A stretch of DNA of 64,000 nucleotides from Epiperipatus broadwayi (GCA_028023455.1 JAQFVV010000502.1:62001-126000), one strand, 5' to 3'. Numbered from the stretch's first letter, positions 1-11,515 are shown. Notes: generated from the sequence alone by a model not told the origin. A program made the numbers and translations.

Positions 1-165
1 ACATTGATGATCCAATGCTTTAATCACTGAATAAATGTTTATAGAATCAAATGCCTTTTCATAATCTACAAATCCAAAACATAATGGCAACTCATATTCA
101 TTTGTCCTTTCTATAACTTCTCTCAGTATCTGGATATAATCTACTGTACTAAAACCACTTTTGTT
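1..165 (-). pseudogene. RTE-type LINE reverse transcriptase fragment, inverted 5' part
   Basis: Read on the minus strand this segment encodes part of a reverse transcriptase palm, including the motif-A stretch FVDYEKAFDSI, preceded by a GFSTVDYIQILREVIERT-like stretch. The wording is typical of RTE-clade endonuclease-reverse transcriptases common in invertebrates. It runs off the left edge of the window. The adjoining segment is the C-terminus of the same kind of element on the opposite strand, so the two look like one insertion with an inverted 5' end. Domain assignment is by motif recognition; the clade is probable rather than certain. Confidence 0.75.
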
Positions 166-640
166 TGAAAAGGAAGTTTTTTAATAAATGTATCTTACCA
201 GTTCTTACTTATGGATCTGAGTCTTGGACACTTAATAAAAGAGCAATACAGAGACATCAGACTACCCAAACAAGTATGGAGAGATTCATGTTAGGAGTAA
301 CAAGAAGGGATTAAAAACACAATATATGGGTAAGAGAACAAACAGGTAATACTGACCTCACTGAAAAAATTAAAAGACTGAAGTGGAGTTAGGCTGGACA
401 TATTTCTAGAAGAGATGATAATAAATAGACAATTGAAATCTTAAACTGGATTCCAAGAGATTGTTAAAGACCCAGAAAGAGACCACGTGAGATGGATGGA
501 TGAAATAAGAAAGTATGCAGGGGCAATGTGAAGAAGAAAACTAAAGATCAGAGAAGATGGATTGAACTTGGAGAAATCTTCATTCTGCAGTGGATTGATA
601 ATCGTTGATGATGATGATGATGATATAATCTCATAATGTT
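166..640 (+). mobile_element. RTE-type LINE 3' end with GATG-repeat tail
   Basis: The plus strand encodes the C-terminal part of an RTE-like polyprotein: a stretch like LPVLTYGSESWTLNKRAI, then ERFMLGVTRRD and AGHISRRDD, then RPRVRWMDEIRKYAG. It is broken by several stops, so it is dead. It ends at about 600-630 in a short (GATG)n run, the kind of simple-repeat 3' terminus RTE elements carry instead of poly(A). It directly abuts the inverted RT piece at about 165. Confidence 0.8.
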
Positions 641-1483
641 ATATTAGCATATCAGTTTATAATTCATATAATCAAGTTTTAAATCTGTAAAAGTAAAACT
701 TGAAATCTTTTGATGTTATATTTAGGCTTGAGATTTTTCATTCAAGTAACTACCCAGTAATAAAAAAATAATCAAATTGTTTATTGCTTGGGAGTTCATG
801 AAAGGTTCAAACAAGAAAACTGCCATGGATGGAGTATATCAATATATCATTGCACAGAGCCAATAACTAAACCAGATAACTATTCTCTAAGGATCAGTAA
901 ATAGAAATATAGATATTTTTGTTAGAAAGTTAAACATGAATTAAAAGCTGTTCAATCATTTTATAGAATGTCTTTTGATCATATTTAGAAGGAAGGGAAG
1001 AAGAGCCATGTAAATGATGTCTCATCATTCCTTTTATATTTATATACATTTGTATAAATATTACATGAGTAATGTCTTGTTTTAAGATACAAAAATATTT
1101 TACTAACTTAGAGTCTAATATACCGTCTATCTATAAAAACAAATGATATTTTGTTGTTGTTGTTTTTTTTGCATCATACTATTAACAATCATTTTATATA
1201 CGATAAATATTTTGAGTCTACTCTGAGGCCATCAGATTTTAGAATTTGCACCAACTCACTAATAAATTTAATCAGTCCAGAATTACTTATTCTCTTATGT
1301 TACAGATCAAAAAAATTAGAAGACTACTTCACATGAAGAAATATTTATATAACATTTGAAATTCGGTGTTATTATATGAGATTTACAAAAAATAGAATGA
1401 AACATTTTTATAAAATATCTGATATCTTAAAAATGATATTTATTAATTTGAATGCTGAGTCCATCTTCAAAGTATATATCTAA
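641..1483. other. AT-rich DNA without a recognised gene
   Basis: No coding signal, RNA gene or clear repeat was recognised. The one 61-codon ORF here has low-complexity composition and no recognisable domain. Confidence 0.6.
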
Positions 1484-3241
1484 TGTACCAGATTCGATAA
1501 AGCCTGTTTGCCTACAGGCCTCTTAGGCAGAGAAGAACATACTCAGAGAGTATGTATGTCAAACGATAGCTATAAAATATATAAATAGCGTTACATTACC
1601 AGGACATAACTTCTTCTCAACTGTTGAATTCAACACCACGTTCAAAGCACTTTTTTGTTTTGTATACACAGGTGCCAGATACTTATCCAGAAGATAAATA
1701 ACACACTTTAAACAATGGCCACTAACTCAAAGCCTAAGTTATACTCATGACTAGCTCAGCTACTTGTAATCAATAACAAATTATTGTTGGCAAAAGAATT
1801 GACCGACAGATAAAGCTTAAATTTGAAAGACAGATTATTTTAAATAACACTAATTATTAAACTACTTTAGATATTTTTTAATTAACATAACATTTAAGGT
1901 ACTTATATATGACCACACACACAACATTTTAAATACACATGAAAATACAATCTACCAACATTAAATGACAAAGTATTACTTAGTATTATAAAGATAAAAT
2001 ATAATGCATTCAAACCAACACGCACATCAATAGTTCTTTATGCGTCATTAGAATTCCTTTACTACTGACACTGGAGGCTTTATGGATGGCAATGACTACT
2101 TTGAATTTATAAATGGAATTAAGAAAGTTATTAAATACCTAGGTTTTTGGAGGGTGGAGATTTTGGTTGTTTGCTTCCTATGTTTCCAGTATGTTTCTGA
2201 ATTGTTTTATTACCAGCCAGCTGGTTTTAAACTTCTGCAGAGAATTCCTGTTGATTGACAATCCTAGTTACTTCTTTTATTAAGGTTGAGGATGATTATT
2301 TCTTTCGTGGCACTATTACTATTAAAACAGTAGATACTCAGGCAGCTCTCATTTATTTGGGTGGCTGTTACTTCATCTCAGGCAGAGTACTGGTATTTGG
2401 ACAAGGTTTGAAGTTCATCGTATGTTCCAATGAAGCTATTAACACTCCATGACTGATTGATGATTTCTAAACACACTGAATGTGATCTCAGCTGTTTCTC
2501 AAATGCAAGTGAACTGAACTGAACTAATTGTCTGATAAAAAAATTGACTATTTATACCTAAGATGTATTGTCCATTTTGATATCTTCCAGCTCTATCTGC
2601 TGTCAAAGTTGTTTCCTTGTTTTAATTGCATTTCGTTGAGATAAGCTTTTAATCCTGTTGTTGGAGATATCAATTAGCAGCCATCCACATGTGTTGTTTT
2701 TACATTTTTGATTAGTAGCCATCGCTGTGTTTTTAAATATAATTTTCCTTTATTTCATTTTAACACACACATATTTATTCAATATTTATAATCGTACATA
2801 TATATTTTATTAACAAGCATTCATCATTTATGCACATGTATATTTTAATCCAATTTACTATTTAGTTTTTAAAATGACTCTTTTTTCCTTTACTTAAACA
2901 AAAAGAGATTTATGTTTTTAAACTTTAAGTTATATTTCAACTAATAATAATAAACTCTTTAAGTTCTTTAATTTTATGTAACTATGAATTAATTGTTTTT
3001 AGTAAAACTCTTTAAACTTAAAACTTTTAGTTTGACTTTTCTAAAGAAAACCCCCCTCCCCTCTTTTAATTAATTCATTGTAACTTTTATTTCAAAAACT
3101 CTTCGATTTTTAATTTTATGTTTATAAAAACAAACTGCAATAAAACTCTTAAACTTTTAAATACTATTCTCTTTTAATGAAAGATTTTTGTTTTAATAAT
3201 TTTTAGATAAAATTATTATGTGCCAACACAATGTTGGTACA
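1484..3241 (-). repeat. 3' LTR of the 5.9-kb element
   Basis: This LTR is 1758 bp and matches 5594-7360 along its length. It carries a 65-codon plus-strand ORF at 2255-2452 that is also present in the other copy, but most differences between the two ORFs change the amino acid, so it is probably not a protein gene. Confidence 0.8.
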
Positions 3242-3262
3242 TTACACTGCCCTCCATTTGAG
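3242..3262 (-). other. Polypurine tract next to the 3' LTR
   Basis: On the minus strand the bases before the 3' LTR read AAATGGAGGGCAGTGTAA, a purine-rich run a few bases from the LTR. This is where plus-strand DNA priming would start. Confidence 0.5.
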
Positions 3263-3362
3263 AGTAAAATGCGTCATTTTTGACCATTTTATCTCTGAGA
3301 ACTTTAATTCTTTATTCTAAAATATTTATTATTTTTCTAAGTTTTCTTTTTAATATCTTTCA

Positions 3363-3700
3363 CTTTACATACTAAGGGCAATCTTCAATTATACTTTGAC
3401 CACAAGGACAAACTAATTTTGTGGCACATGGATCTTTTGGAAACAAGATGGATGCAGATTTGCTGGCTTATACTGACTTACACATATGAAAAATGAAGCT
3501 TCAGGTGTCGGTTCTCTTGACCGGACTTTAACAAAAAAAAGGTTGCTGTGAATGGCAGGATTCATCAACTGTCCATTTGTCTTATGCTTTGGAAATGAGG
3601 TATGAGATATGGGAATTCTCCCCTGAAGAAGTGACTTGCAACTTACTCTGGTTGTTCTCAGTGCACATTTTAAAAGAGGAATGATCCCTGATAAGTCCAT
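3363..3700 (-). pseudogene. Internal ORF remnant of the LTR element, possible end of gag
   Basis: A 95-codon open frame lies at 3413-3700. Another frame of the same strand, ending near 3365, carries a cysteine cluster of the form CPCGQSIIEDCP followed by a stop. Two overlapping open stretches in different frames suggest one frame-shifted ORF. The cysteines could be a degenerate zinc knuckle, but spacing does not fit CCHC well. It lies near the 3' end of the internal region. Confidence 0.3.
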
Positions 3701-4542
3701 TATGGTTGCTAAGTTTTATCCAGCCGACAGCTTTAACTTATCCTTGTCTACAACTTATTTAAAACTACCCTCATTCCCTTAATTTCAAACTCTTATACAT
3801 TTCTAATATAATTTAGATTGACTTTCATTTATATTATTTTAACCCTACCATATTATTTTTAATTCCCCTAAATCTTATCTTAAACCACTTATTTATATTA
3901 ATCTACAATATTATCTTTAAACCATTACGAACATTATTTTACATATTTATTTATATTAACCTAATCTATCATTATGATCATTATTTTAAATATGTATTTA
4001 TATTACAATATTATTTTTAAACCATTTATTCAACTTCTTTATTAACATGTGTAAACTCAGAAAAAACTTTTACTTTATTACGATTCATTATTGTACAGAT
4101 ATTTTTACTTATTTTGATTACTTGATTCTATTCTACATATTTACATTATTTTATTCATTTATTTAATCCTACAAACTTTACTTTTAAATCATTACTATGA
4201 CCCATTTGTTTACGAACATTTTTTTTAATTACTATGTGCATGACAAAAAAAAATCTTATTTTACGAAGCCCTTTATTGTTATTACTTTCAAACATTTCAT
4301 TTATCATTATTCATTTATTTTTAAATTTATTATTTTAGTTTTAAATAGAAGTTTCTCTGATTTAGGTTTATCACCGATGTCAACAAGTTTTCTTTTTAAA
4401 TTCATTATCCATTTCCGATCCTTTTATTTCCATTTATTTTAATATTCCGTCCCTTGACTAACTCCTAAACTTCGTCAGGTGGTTCTTTCTTTCTATCTAC
4501 TACCTCTATAATATAAAGTAACTTCCCTCTCTTATCTATTCC

Positions 4543-5211
4543 TCACTTATAATTTATTACTTTATCTTTTTCATGCTCTGTCCTATTTTCTGCCTCATAA
4601 ATTGGAAAACTTTTATATTTAGACAAACTCCGAATTATTTCAAACTGAGAATATTTTTTCCTACACTTTCTTTTTGTTTTAAATCTCTGTTTAAAATGAA
4701 AACGAACTTTTACTTTAACCTTTTTAAATTTTTGGAAAAACGTTTCTACACTATTTTCTACCTTGAACTTATGTCTCTCTTCTATTTCTTGATCTATATT
4801 TTCTCCTGCTCTTTCTGTCTTAGCACTATCCTGTTCTGCTTTAATTTCTATCTCTTTCATGACCTCAATTTCCTCACTTTCTTTGACCAAATCTACTTCT
4901 ATGTTCTCTTGATTTTTCTCTACCTTTCCTGTAATTTCACCTCTTATTACTCTTATTTCTGCTCTTAGTTCCTTAATTTCTCCTTTGACCTAATTAATTT
5001 CTTCCTTCAATTCTAGATGACCTTGCTTCATTTCTTGCATTTCTTCTTTGAGTTCTTGTTGATCTTGCCTGAATTCTTGCATCATATTCATCATCATTTT
5101 CATCATCATCTGCATCTCAGATACTTTTTCTTTCTCTTTTTCCACTAACTGGGGATTTTTTAAAAATATCAGGCTTTCTTTTGGCTCCATTTTCATAAAT
5201 TTCAATTTCAA
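4543..5211 (-). pseudogene. gag-like coiled-coil ORF with one in-frame stop
   Basis: A minus-strand frame of 223 codons is interrupted by a single TAG near 4990. The N-terminal part (73 residues) has a methionine-rich segment (MQMMMKMMMNMMQEF) followed by Glu/Lys heptads such as LKEEMQEMKQGHLELKEE. Past the stop the same frame continues as charged coiled coil with many E and K, then a basic stretch near VKVRFHFKQRF and KTKRKCRKK. Its position between a 5' LTR and the rest of the element, plus the coiled-coil and basic parts, suit a structural gag-type protein. No capsid homology can be claimed from sequence alone. Confidence 0.5.
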
Positions 5212-5565
5212 AGTTGTTTTTTCTTTCTATTAAACTAGCACTTACGTTAAACTAAATTTAAATACTATTGTTTATTTATTTATTTTTAAAATGGAACACA
5301 CGATGACTCCATCCCCTTGTCCTTTTCTCTACCCATTTGTAATGCTTTAGCTCTGCCCAAAATATCCAACTGTCTCTAATTTAACAGAATGATTTATTTT
5401 AAATAGCACAAATTGCAAAATCTCTTTTCATTTAAAGAAAAAAAAAGTTTCGGTCAGTTCTTTTTTTAAAAAAATTACACCACTTTAAAATACATAATTT
5501 AGCTTTTCTATAAAAATTTTATTTTCAAACAAGAAACAAAGTATTTAATTACTATTGTTTCTTAG

Positions 5566-5580
5566 GTTTGACGCAACCAC
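5566..5580 (-). other. Possible primer-binding site
   Basis: On the minus strand, 14 bases inside the 5' LTR, the sequence reads TGGTTGCGTCAAACC. It begins TGG, as a site complementary to a tRNA 3' CCA end should. The offset from the LTR is longer than usual, so this is tentative. Confidence 0.3.
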
Positions 5581-5593
5581 ATTGGGAGTCAGT

Positions 5594-7360
5594 TGTACCG
5601 GATTCAAAAAATACTGTTTACCTACCAGCCTTTTAGGCAGAGAAGAACATACTAGGAGAGTATTATGTCCAAATTATAGCTATAAAATATATAACTAGCA
5701 TTACTTTTCCAGGACATAACTTCTTCTCGACTGTTGAATTCAACACCACATATAAAGCACTTTTTTGTTTTGTATACACAGGCACCATCTACTTATCCAG
5801 AAGATAAATAATGCACTTTAAACAATGGCCACTAACTCAACACCTAAGTTATACCCATGATTAGCTCAGCTACTTGTAATCAATAACAAATTATTGTTTA
5901 ATTTAGTAGCAAAAGAATTGACTGACAGATAAAGCTTAAGTTTGAAAGACAGTTTATTTTAATTAACACTAATTATTAAACTACTTTAGATATTTTTTAA
6001 TTAACATAACATTTAAGGTACTTATATATGACCACACACACACACATTTTAAATACACATGAAAATACAATCTACCAACATTAAATGACAAAGTATTACA
6101 TAGTATTATAAATATTAAATATAAGGCATTCAAACCAACATGCACATCAATAGTTCTTTATGCATCATTAGAATTCCTTTACTACTGACTCTGGAGGCTT
6201 GATGGATGGCAATGACTACTTTGAATTTATAAATGGAAATAAGAAAGTTATTGAATATCTAGATTTTTGGACTGTGGAGATTTTGGTTGTTTGCTTCCTA
6301 TGTTTCCAGTGTGTTTCTGAATTGTTTTATTACCAGCCAACTGGTTTTAAACTTCTGCAGAGAATTCCTGTTGATTGACGATACTGGTTACTTCTTTTAT
6401 TAAAGTTGAGGATGGTCATTTCTTTCGTGACACTATTGTTATTAAAACAGTAGATACTCGGGCAGCTCTCATTTATTTGGGTGGCTGTTACTTCATCTCA
6501 GGCAGAGTACTGATATTTGGACAAGGTTTGGAGTTCATCGTATGTTCCAATGAAGCTATTAACACTCCATGACTGATTGATGATTTCTAAACTCACTGAA
6601 TGTGATCTCAGCTGTTTCTCAAATGCAAGTGAACTGAACTGAACTAATTGACTGATAAAAAAAATTGACTATTTATACCTAAGACATGTTGTCCATTTTG
6701 ATATTCTCCAGCTATATCTGTTGTCAAAGTTCTTTCCTTGTTTTAATTGCATTCCTTTGAGATAAGCTTTTAATCCTGATGTTGGAGATATCAATTAGCA
6801 GCCCTCCACACATGTTTTTACATTTTTGATTAGTATCCATCAATGTGTTTTTAAATATAATTTTCCTTTATTTCATTTTAACATGCACATATTTATTCAA
6901 TGTTTATAATCGTACATATATATTTTATTAACAAGCATTCATCATTTATGCACATGTATATTTTAATCCAATTTACTATTTAGTTTTTAAAATGACTCTT
7001 TTTTCCTTTACTTAAACAAAAAGAGATTTATGTTTTTAAACTTTAAGTTATATTTCAACTAATAATAATAAACTCTTTAAGTTCTTCTAATTTTATGTAA
7101 CTATGAATTAATTGTTTCTAGTAAAACTCTTTAAACTTAAAACTTTTAGTTTGACTTTTCTAAAGAAAACCCCCCTCCCCTCTTTTAATTTATTAATTGT
7201 AACTTTTATTTCAAAAACTCTTCGATTTTTAATTTTATGTTTATAAAAACAAACTGCAATAAAACTCTTAAACTTTTAAATACTATTCTCTTTTAACGAA
7301 AGATTTTTGTTTTAATAGTTTTTAGATAAAATTATTATGTGCCAACACAATGTTGGTACT
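5594..7360 (-). repeat. 5' LTR of the 5.9-kb element
   Basis: This is the partner of 1484-3241, about 1767 bp. It starts TGTACC and ends GGTACT on the plus strand. The 65-codon ORF at 6375-6572 is its version of the shared LTR ORF. Confidence 0.8.
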
Positions 7361-7445
7361 ATATATATATATTGTAATGATATTTTCTACCAACATTGCC
7401 AACACAATGTTGGTACTATATATATATATTGTAATGATATTTTCT
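7341..7445. repeat. Tandem duplication of the LTR edge
   Basis: About 57 bp, made of the last LTR bases GCCAACACAATGTTGGTA plus a (TA)n run and TTGTAATGATATTTTC, occurs twice in a row at about 7341 and 7398. Between them TACCAACATTG completes an imperfect palindrome with the LTR end. Confidence 0.7.
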
Positions 7446-8185
7446 TATCTAGGTCCTGTTGTTGTATATTACAAGCCTCATTAGTCAATTAAGTTAAACC
7501 AAAAAAGTTGACCAAACATTTTTAAATATAATGAAATAAAAATAATATAAAAGAAGATTCTCTGGATTAATGACTAACTGATTATTTAATTTAAGTAAAA
7601 TAAAATAATAACTATATTTTTATTCATAAAATGATAAGAAATTTAAATATTTATAAAACTATAAAACTGCATCTATATTAAAAGTAAACGTCAAACGTTA
7701 AATTATTACTATTTTTTATTCATTAAATTTTATCTAATGAGAGATCTAAAAACAAATAATTTATAGATTACTATAGATTTCATGAAGGACAATACAATCA
7801 AATAAATAAAGAATGTGTAATGTAAAAATTAAATAGTGTTGTCATGCGTTTTCTAAAGTCAGAAATGAATTTTGCATTTTAGAAAAAATATGTTTTCACA
7901 CTTTAATTAAACTTAAAAATGACTAATTAGAGATGTCTAATAAAGATTTAATTAAAGAAAAACAATATTAAAAATACAAGAAAGACAATCAATGATTTCT
8001 GTTAATTACAAGATAATGAAAAACAAGCATAAAATACAAAAAAAGAAAACAAGTAGAGGTCGATGGGAAGATTTGTTTTTATGTTCAAAGGCTATAAAAG
8101 AAAATGTGGAAAGAGGAAAGAGATGATATCCATAAAAAAAAACAATTTCATATCATGAGTATTATGTAGCTGATAATTTAAAAAG
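7446..8185. other. AT-rich DNA, nothing recognised
   Basis: No coding or structured feature was recognised apart from short A/T runs. Confidence 0.5.
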
Positions 8186-8347
8186 TTAAAACAGTCAAAA
8201 CTCTCCATACACTAGTACCACCCAGTGCAAGCCAGAGTAATCAATGGAGGCCAGAAGGCTTGTGCATAAAATCCCTATCTAGTGCCTACTCATTACTCTG
8301 GCTTGTACTGAGTGGCACTACTGTCTAGAGAGTTTTGCCTGTTTTAA
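8186..8347. mobile_element. MITE family M, copy 1
   Basis: The element starts TTAAAACAGTCAAAACTCTCC and ends with the inverted counterpart GAGAGTTTTGCCTGTTTTAA. Inner parts AGCCAGAGTAAT and ATTACTCTGGCTTG are also inverted, around a core (CCAGAAGGCTTGTGCATAAA) shared by all copies in the window. Bases beyond the right terminus (TAACAGTTATGAG) recur in the copy at 43.5 kb, so the true ends may lie further out. No ORF, so non-autonomous. Confidence 0.75.
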
Positions 8348-10160
8348 TAACAGTTATGAGAAAACATAAGAAATAGTTATCATGTGATGTTTAGTGGTTT
8401 TAAATTAAGAAGTTATTCAATAGAAACTGGACAGATTCCAGTTCTAATGCCTATTTCTGGTCACATTAAGTCAAAATATGATCATTTTTTAGCTTTTAAG
8501 AATTTGGCTGTTAAAATGCTTTCCAGTATTGATTCAAGCATAGCTATAATGATGAAATTCTATATAATTAAAATAATGAAAATGATGCGCTAATTTGACT
8601 GATTGCTCCTCTTCAAACCTGAATGATAAATCTCTACAAACAATAAAAACAACATTTATAATAAATCCAATAATGGTGAAGATGTAATTTATAGCTTTAT
8701 TTGCTGAGAAGAGTTTTTCATAGCCTGCAGTTATACAGACAGCCTACTTATGTATTAGATTATGAACACTAAAAAGAATCCAATTGGACACAACCAGTGA
8801 TTTTGATATAATTTTAAAGGTTATCAAGTTTAGGAATTGAACAAAATTTATTTCTAAATTATTGGTGAAGCCATAAAAGTATATCTATAATACTAAGATT
8901 ACTAAAGCATTAAAGAAACCATGGTAAAACATTTTTAAATTTATATACACATAAATAAGAGGTCTCAACAATTTATAACACTTTGTTAAAATATTTTATC
9001 ATAGATATTTTTGTTGGTAAGCATTGTTTCAAGTCATTTTTTTTACAAATACTAATAGAATAACATAAATCGATGTATGTCATGTAAATAGGTACTTATA
9101 TGTAGTCTTTTTATTTATTTATTTATGTTATTTATAAAATATTAATGTTCACATTTCTCATAAATATATTGAGAAGATAGGACCATCAAATCTGTCAAAA
9201 TTTTAAGATACTTTGAAATGGGGTTATAATATGTAATTTCAATTAAATAAACTAATTTTGTTGTCTATGTCAAATGCTTAACTAACAATCCATCATACAT
9301 CATGAGAAATCATACCTGAGCTGAAGGAAAGATTGGGTTGATACTGGAAAAACTGTCATTGTGATGCCAGAGGTAATTTCTTATGGTATTCTTTCTCAGA
9401 AGAAAGTGATGTGTCAAATTAGGGTTAAGTTAGTTCAAACCAATCTATAAAAAAAACGTATAAATGAATATCAAAGGTGATCCTCTCAGAGACAATTTGA
9501 TGCATAATGACCAGGAAATATAGCTTATGCAGTTAAATAAAATAAATACGGTTGGATGATCATCATTAATATTTATTCCAATGTACTTAATTAAGAAATT
9601 TTAAGTTTCAAATAGTTTGTTAAGTTGATGATTCTTATATTAATGTAAAATAATCTAGTTATATACTAGAGTTTATCTATATGCATATTTATATGCATAT
9701 ATGAGTTGAGATGCATGTTTTCAGTACAATATATATTATGTAGCTTATATATTAACAAAATATAATCAAAGAATTTATAAATATTTCAACCAGAAAATAG
9801 AACACTAATGACCTTTATTTTTCCACTGTTGCAAAGATTTTACAATTATTGTCTATTTGGTTAATAGTTTTATATAGGTCAGTAGTTGTTAAATTCCAAT
9901 TAGAAAATAGATGGGTACAATGCCCAGGGTAATTTCAGTCTGTTGATGTGGCCTCAGTCACATCTAGGAAGCTCAAATCTAGCTTACTTTATTATTGGAT
10001 CTGAAGATAGAAATTTGTTTGAAATCTAGAAGTCCATTTTTATGCGATAATTTGTATTTTGTATGGTGTTGGTTAAACACTCAAGGCATCCTGAATTGAG
10101 ATTAATTCTATATGGTTAGTGTATGTCTTAATTTATTGTCAGTTTCAATCTAATGAAGTG
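8348..10160. other. AT-rich DNA, no gene recognised
   Basis: The only ORF above 60 codons (8384-8593) has no recognisable domain and biased composition. No repeat family seen elsewhere in the window was recognised here. Confidence 0.5.
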
Positions 10161-10162
10161 TT

Positions 10163-10250
10163 TTTTTCATATGTCAAATGCGTTCACCGGGAAGCGAACC
10201 CGGGCCAGCTGCTTGGAAGGCAGCTATGCTAATCACTTAGCCACCAACGC
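10163..10250 (-). mobile_element. tRNA-Gly(TCC)-derived SINE, copy 1
   Basis: Positions 10180-10250 on the minus strand form a tRNA-Gly-like body: anticodon stem GCTGC/GCAGC with loop CTTCCAA (anticodon TCC) and a perfect T arm CCGGG-TTCGCTT-CCCGG. The acceptor stem has a G-G mismatch and a G-T pair. It is followed by ATTTGACATATG and an A run, a tail shared with copies at 47.3 and 26.9 kb. The shared tail points to a SINE rather than a working tRNA gene. Confidence 0.75.
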
Positions 10251-10537
10251 TTGACAATGAACATTCTTTACACATTTTCTGGTGAAGAACTAAGTGAAAG
10301 AACAGGAAGTCATTGCAAAAGAATAGACTGAATGTATCAGTAATATTTTTTTGATTACCCAGAAGTTTCAAAACATTAGCAATGCATTAATCAATAAAAT
10401 TTACTGTGCTAAAAAAGTTATTTCTAAATTGCTTAATTAATATTTAATCAATACGTATGTGTAAATATAAATATAGAAAACAATTAGTAAATGTGTGGGT
10501 GCTTTTATAAAATTAGCCTTAAAAAATAAATGTATAC

Positions 10538-10683
10538 CTTGAAAAGCTTTCCTAAGCGCGTTCAGTTTTTCGTCATCTTGGAGTTCATTCCATGACAGTC
10601 GGTCAACTGGAGAAGCCCACGTTATTGTTCCTACCAATAACGTCGCCAATAAAAGAAGTCTATGCATTGTAATTATTGATAGT
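10538..10683 (-). CDS. Signal-peptide exon of an unknown secreted protein
   Basis: The minus strand has a pyrimidine-rich tract and acceptor (TTTCTTTAG), a 16-base untranslated lead, an ATG at 10667, 43 codons, and a donor CAAG|GTATAC at 10538/10537, giving a phase-1 intron. The peptide starts MHRLLLLATLLVGTITWAS, a textbook signal peptide with likely cleavage after WAS. The mature start, PVDRLSWNELQDDEKLNALR, is charged and probably helical. It loosely recalls the N-terminal helix of molluscan hemocyanin/tyrosinase-type proteins (LTxDExxxLRxA), but this is weak. The next exon would lie at lower coordinates and was not found. Confidence 0.5.
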
Positions 10684-11160
10684 CTAAAGAAAAAAAATCT
10701 TACAATTAAAAATTGTAATAATTATTAATTGTCTAGATCTCTTTAATAGGAGGAGTTTTTTTTCCTTTACAACTCACATCCTGCCATTCTTTGTCATAAG
10801 GAATTAATGAAACAGGATAAAACAGCGTGGAATCAAAACAAAGTCTAAAAGGGAAGCAACGTGGAACTTTATATCTCTATATTTATGATATATTAAAATT
10901 CATTTAGAGAAAAACTGAACTATTTTTATGTATATCGATATTATGGTCTTTAAAGTTTATTGAACTTTACATTATTTAAATAAATCGTCCGATATAATAA
11001 AAATATCTTTATATATAATAGCAATACTTGTATATATATTTATATAATAATAATACATTATATATATATATAACTGAGTTTTTCTTAGTGAGAAGCTCGT
11101 GGGTATATAACCTAAATTTTAATGATCTTTTACTATATGTGAATCAATATTTGAAAACAA

Positions 11161-11352
11161 GGCACTCTTCACAAACCTGAAGCTTAATTGTAAATATAGG
11201 GGATTTGAACTCAGACTTTTAAGCACCCATCAACCATCCACACGATCTCATACAACTGATATAAATGACCACACACATGTAGAAAAAATAAATAATCACC
11301 AACATTCGTATTTCATGCTAAACCAGCACTCATCAGTTGTGCCAGATTATCA

Positions 11353-11395
<43 letters not shown>

Positions 11396-11515
11396 CAGTA
11401 CTCAGTTTATATTAAGATAGCAAATCTTCTCACTTTAATGGACAGGCTTCAATCTATTCCAACCTCAAACTTTTTACCTATCCATATCATTGAAAATCGG
11501 ATGATGGAAAGTCCA
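11161..11515 (-). repeat. Dispersed repeat family A with (TA)n core, copy 1
   Basis: About 350 bp with a central (TA)n run at 11360-11391. Left of the core it holds CCAGCACTCATCAGTTG, right of it CAGTTTATATTAAGATAGC and ATGGACAGGCTTCAA, all shared with the other copies. Near the left edge the minus strand reads GAGTTCAAATCCCC, a match to a tRNA B box, so the family may contain a tRNA-derived module. Confidence 0.7.

Larger units (their letters stand above)
1484..7360 (-). mobile_element. LTR retrotransposon, gag-only or internally deleted
   Basis: Two direct copies of about 1.76 kb flank a 2.35-kb internal region. Both start TGTACC on the plus strand and end GGTACA (or GGTACT), so each LTR has the canonical TG...CA ends with a 6-bp terminal inverted repeat. 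The gag-like ORF reads on the minus strand, so the 5' LTR is the right-hand copy. A purine-rich stretch (minus AAATGGAGGGCAG) lies just before the 3' LTR, as a polypurine tract should. No protease, RT, RNase H or integrase was seen in the internal region, so the copy is non-autonomous or deleted. A sampled 150-bp stretch of the LTRs differs at about 6% of positions, so the insertion is not recent. Superfamily is unresolved. Confidence 0.8.

Noticed and set aside
4573-4968. 131-codon plus-strand ORF rich in F, L and Y
   Set aside because: It is the antisense shadow of the minus-strand Glu/Lys-rich gag-like ORF.
2255-6572. 65-codon ORF found twice (2255-2452, 6375-6572)
   Set aside because: It lies in the LTRs, on the strand opposite to gag, and copies differ mainly at amino-acid-changing sites. 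Repetition reflects LTR duplication.
10180-10250. Functional tRNA-Gly gene
   Set aside because: Acceptor-stem mismatch and a tail shared with mutated copies elsewhere fit a SINE better.
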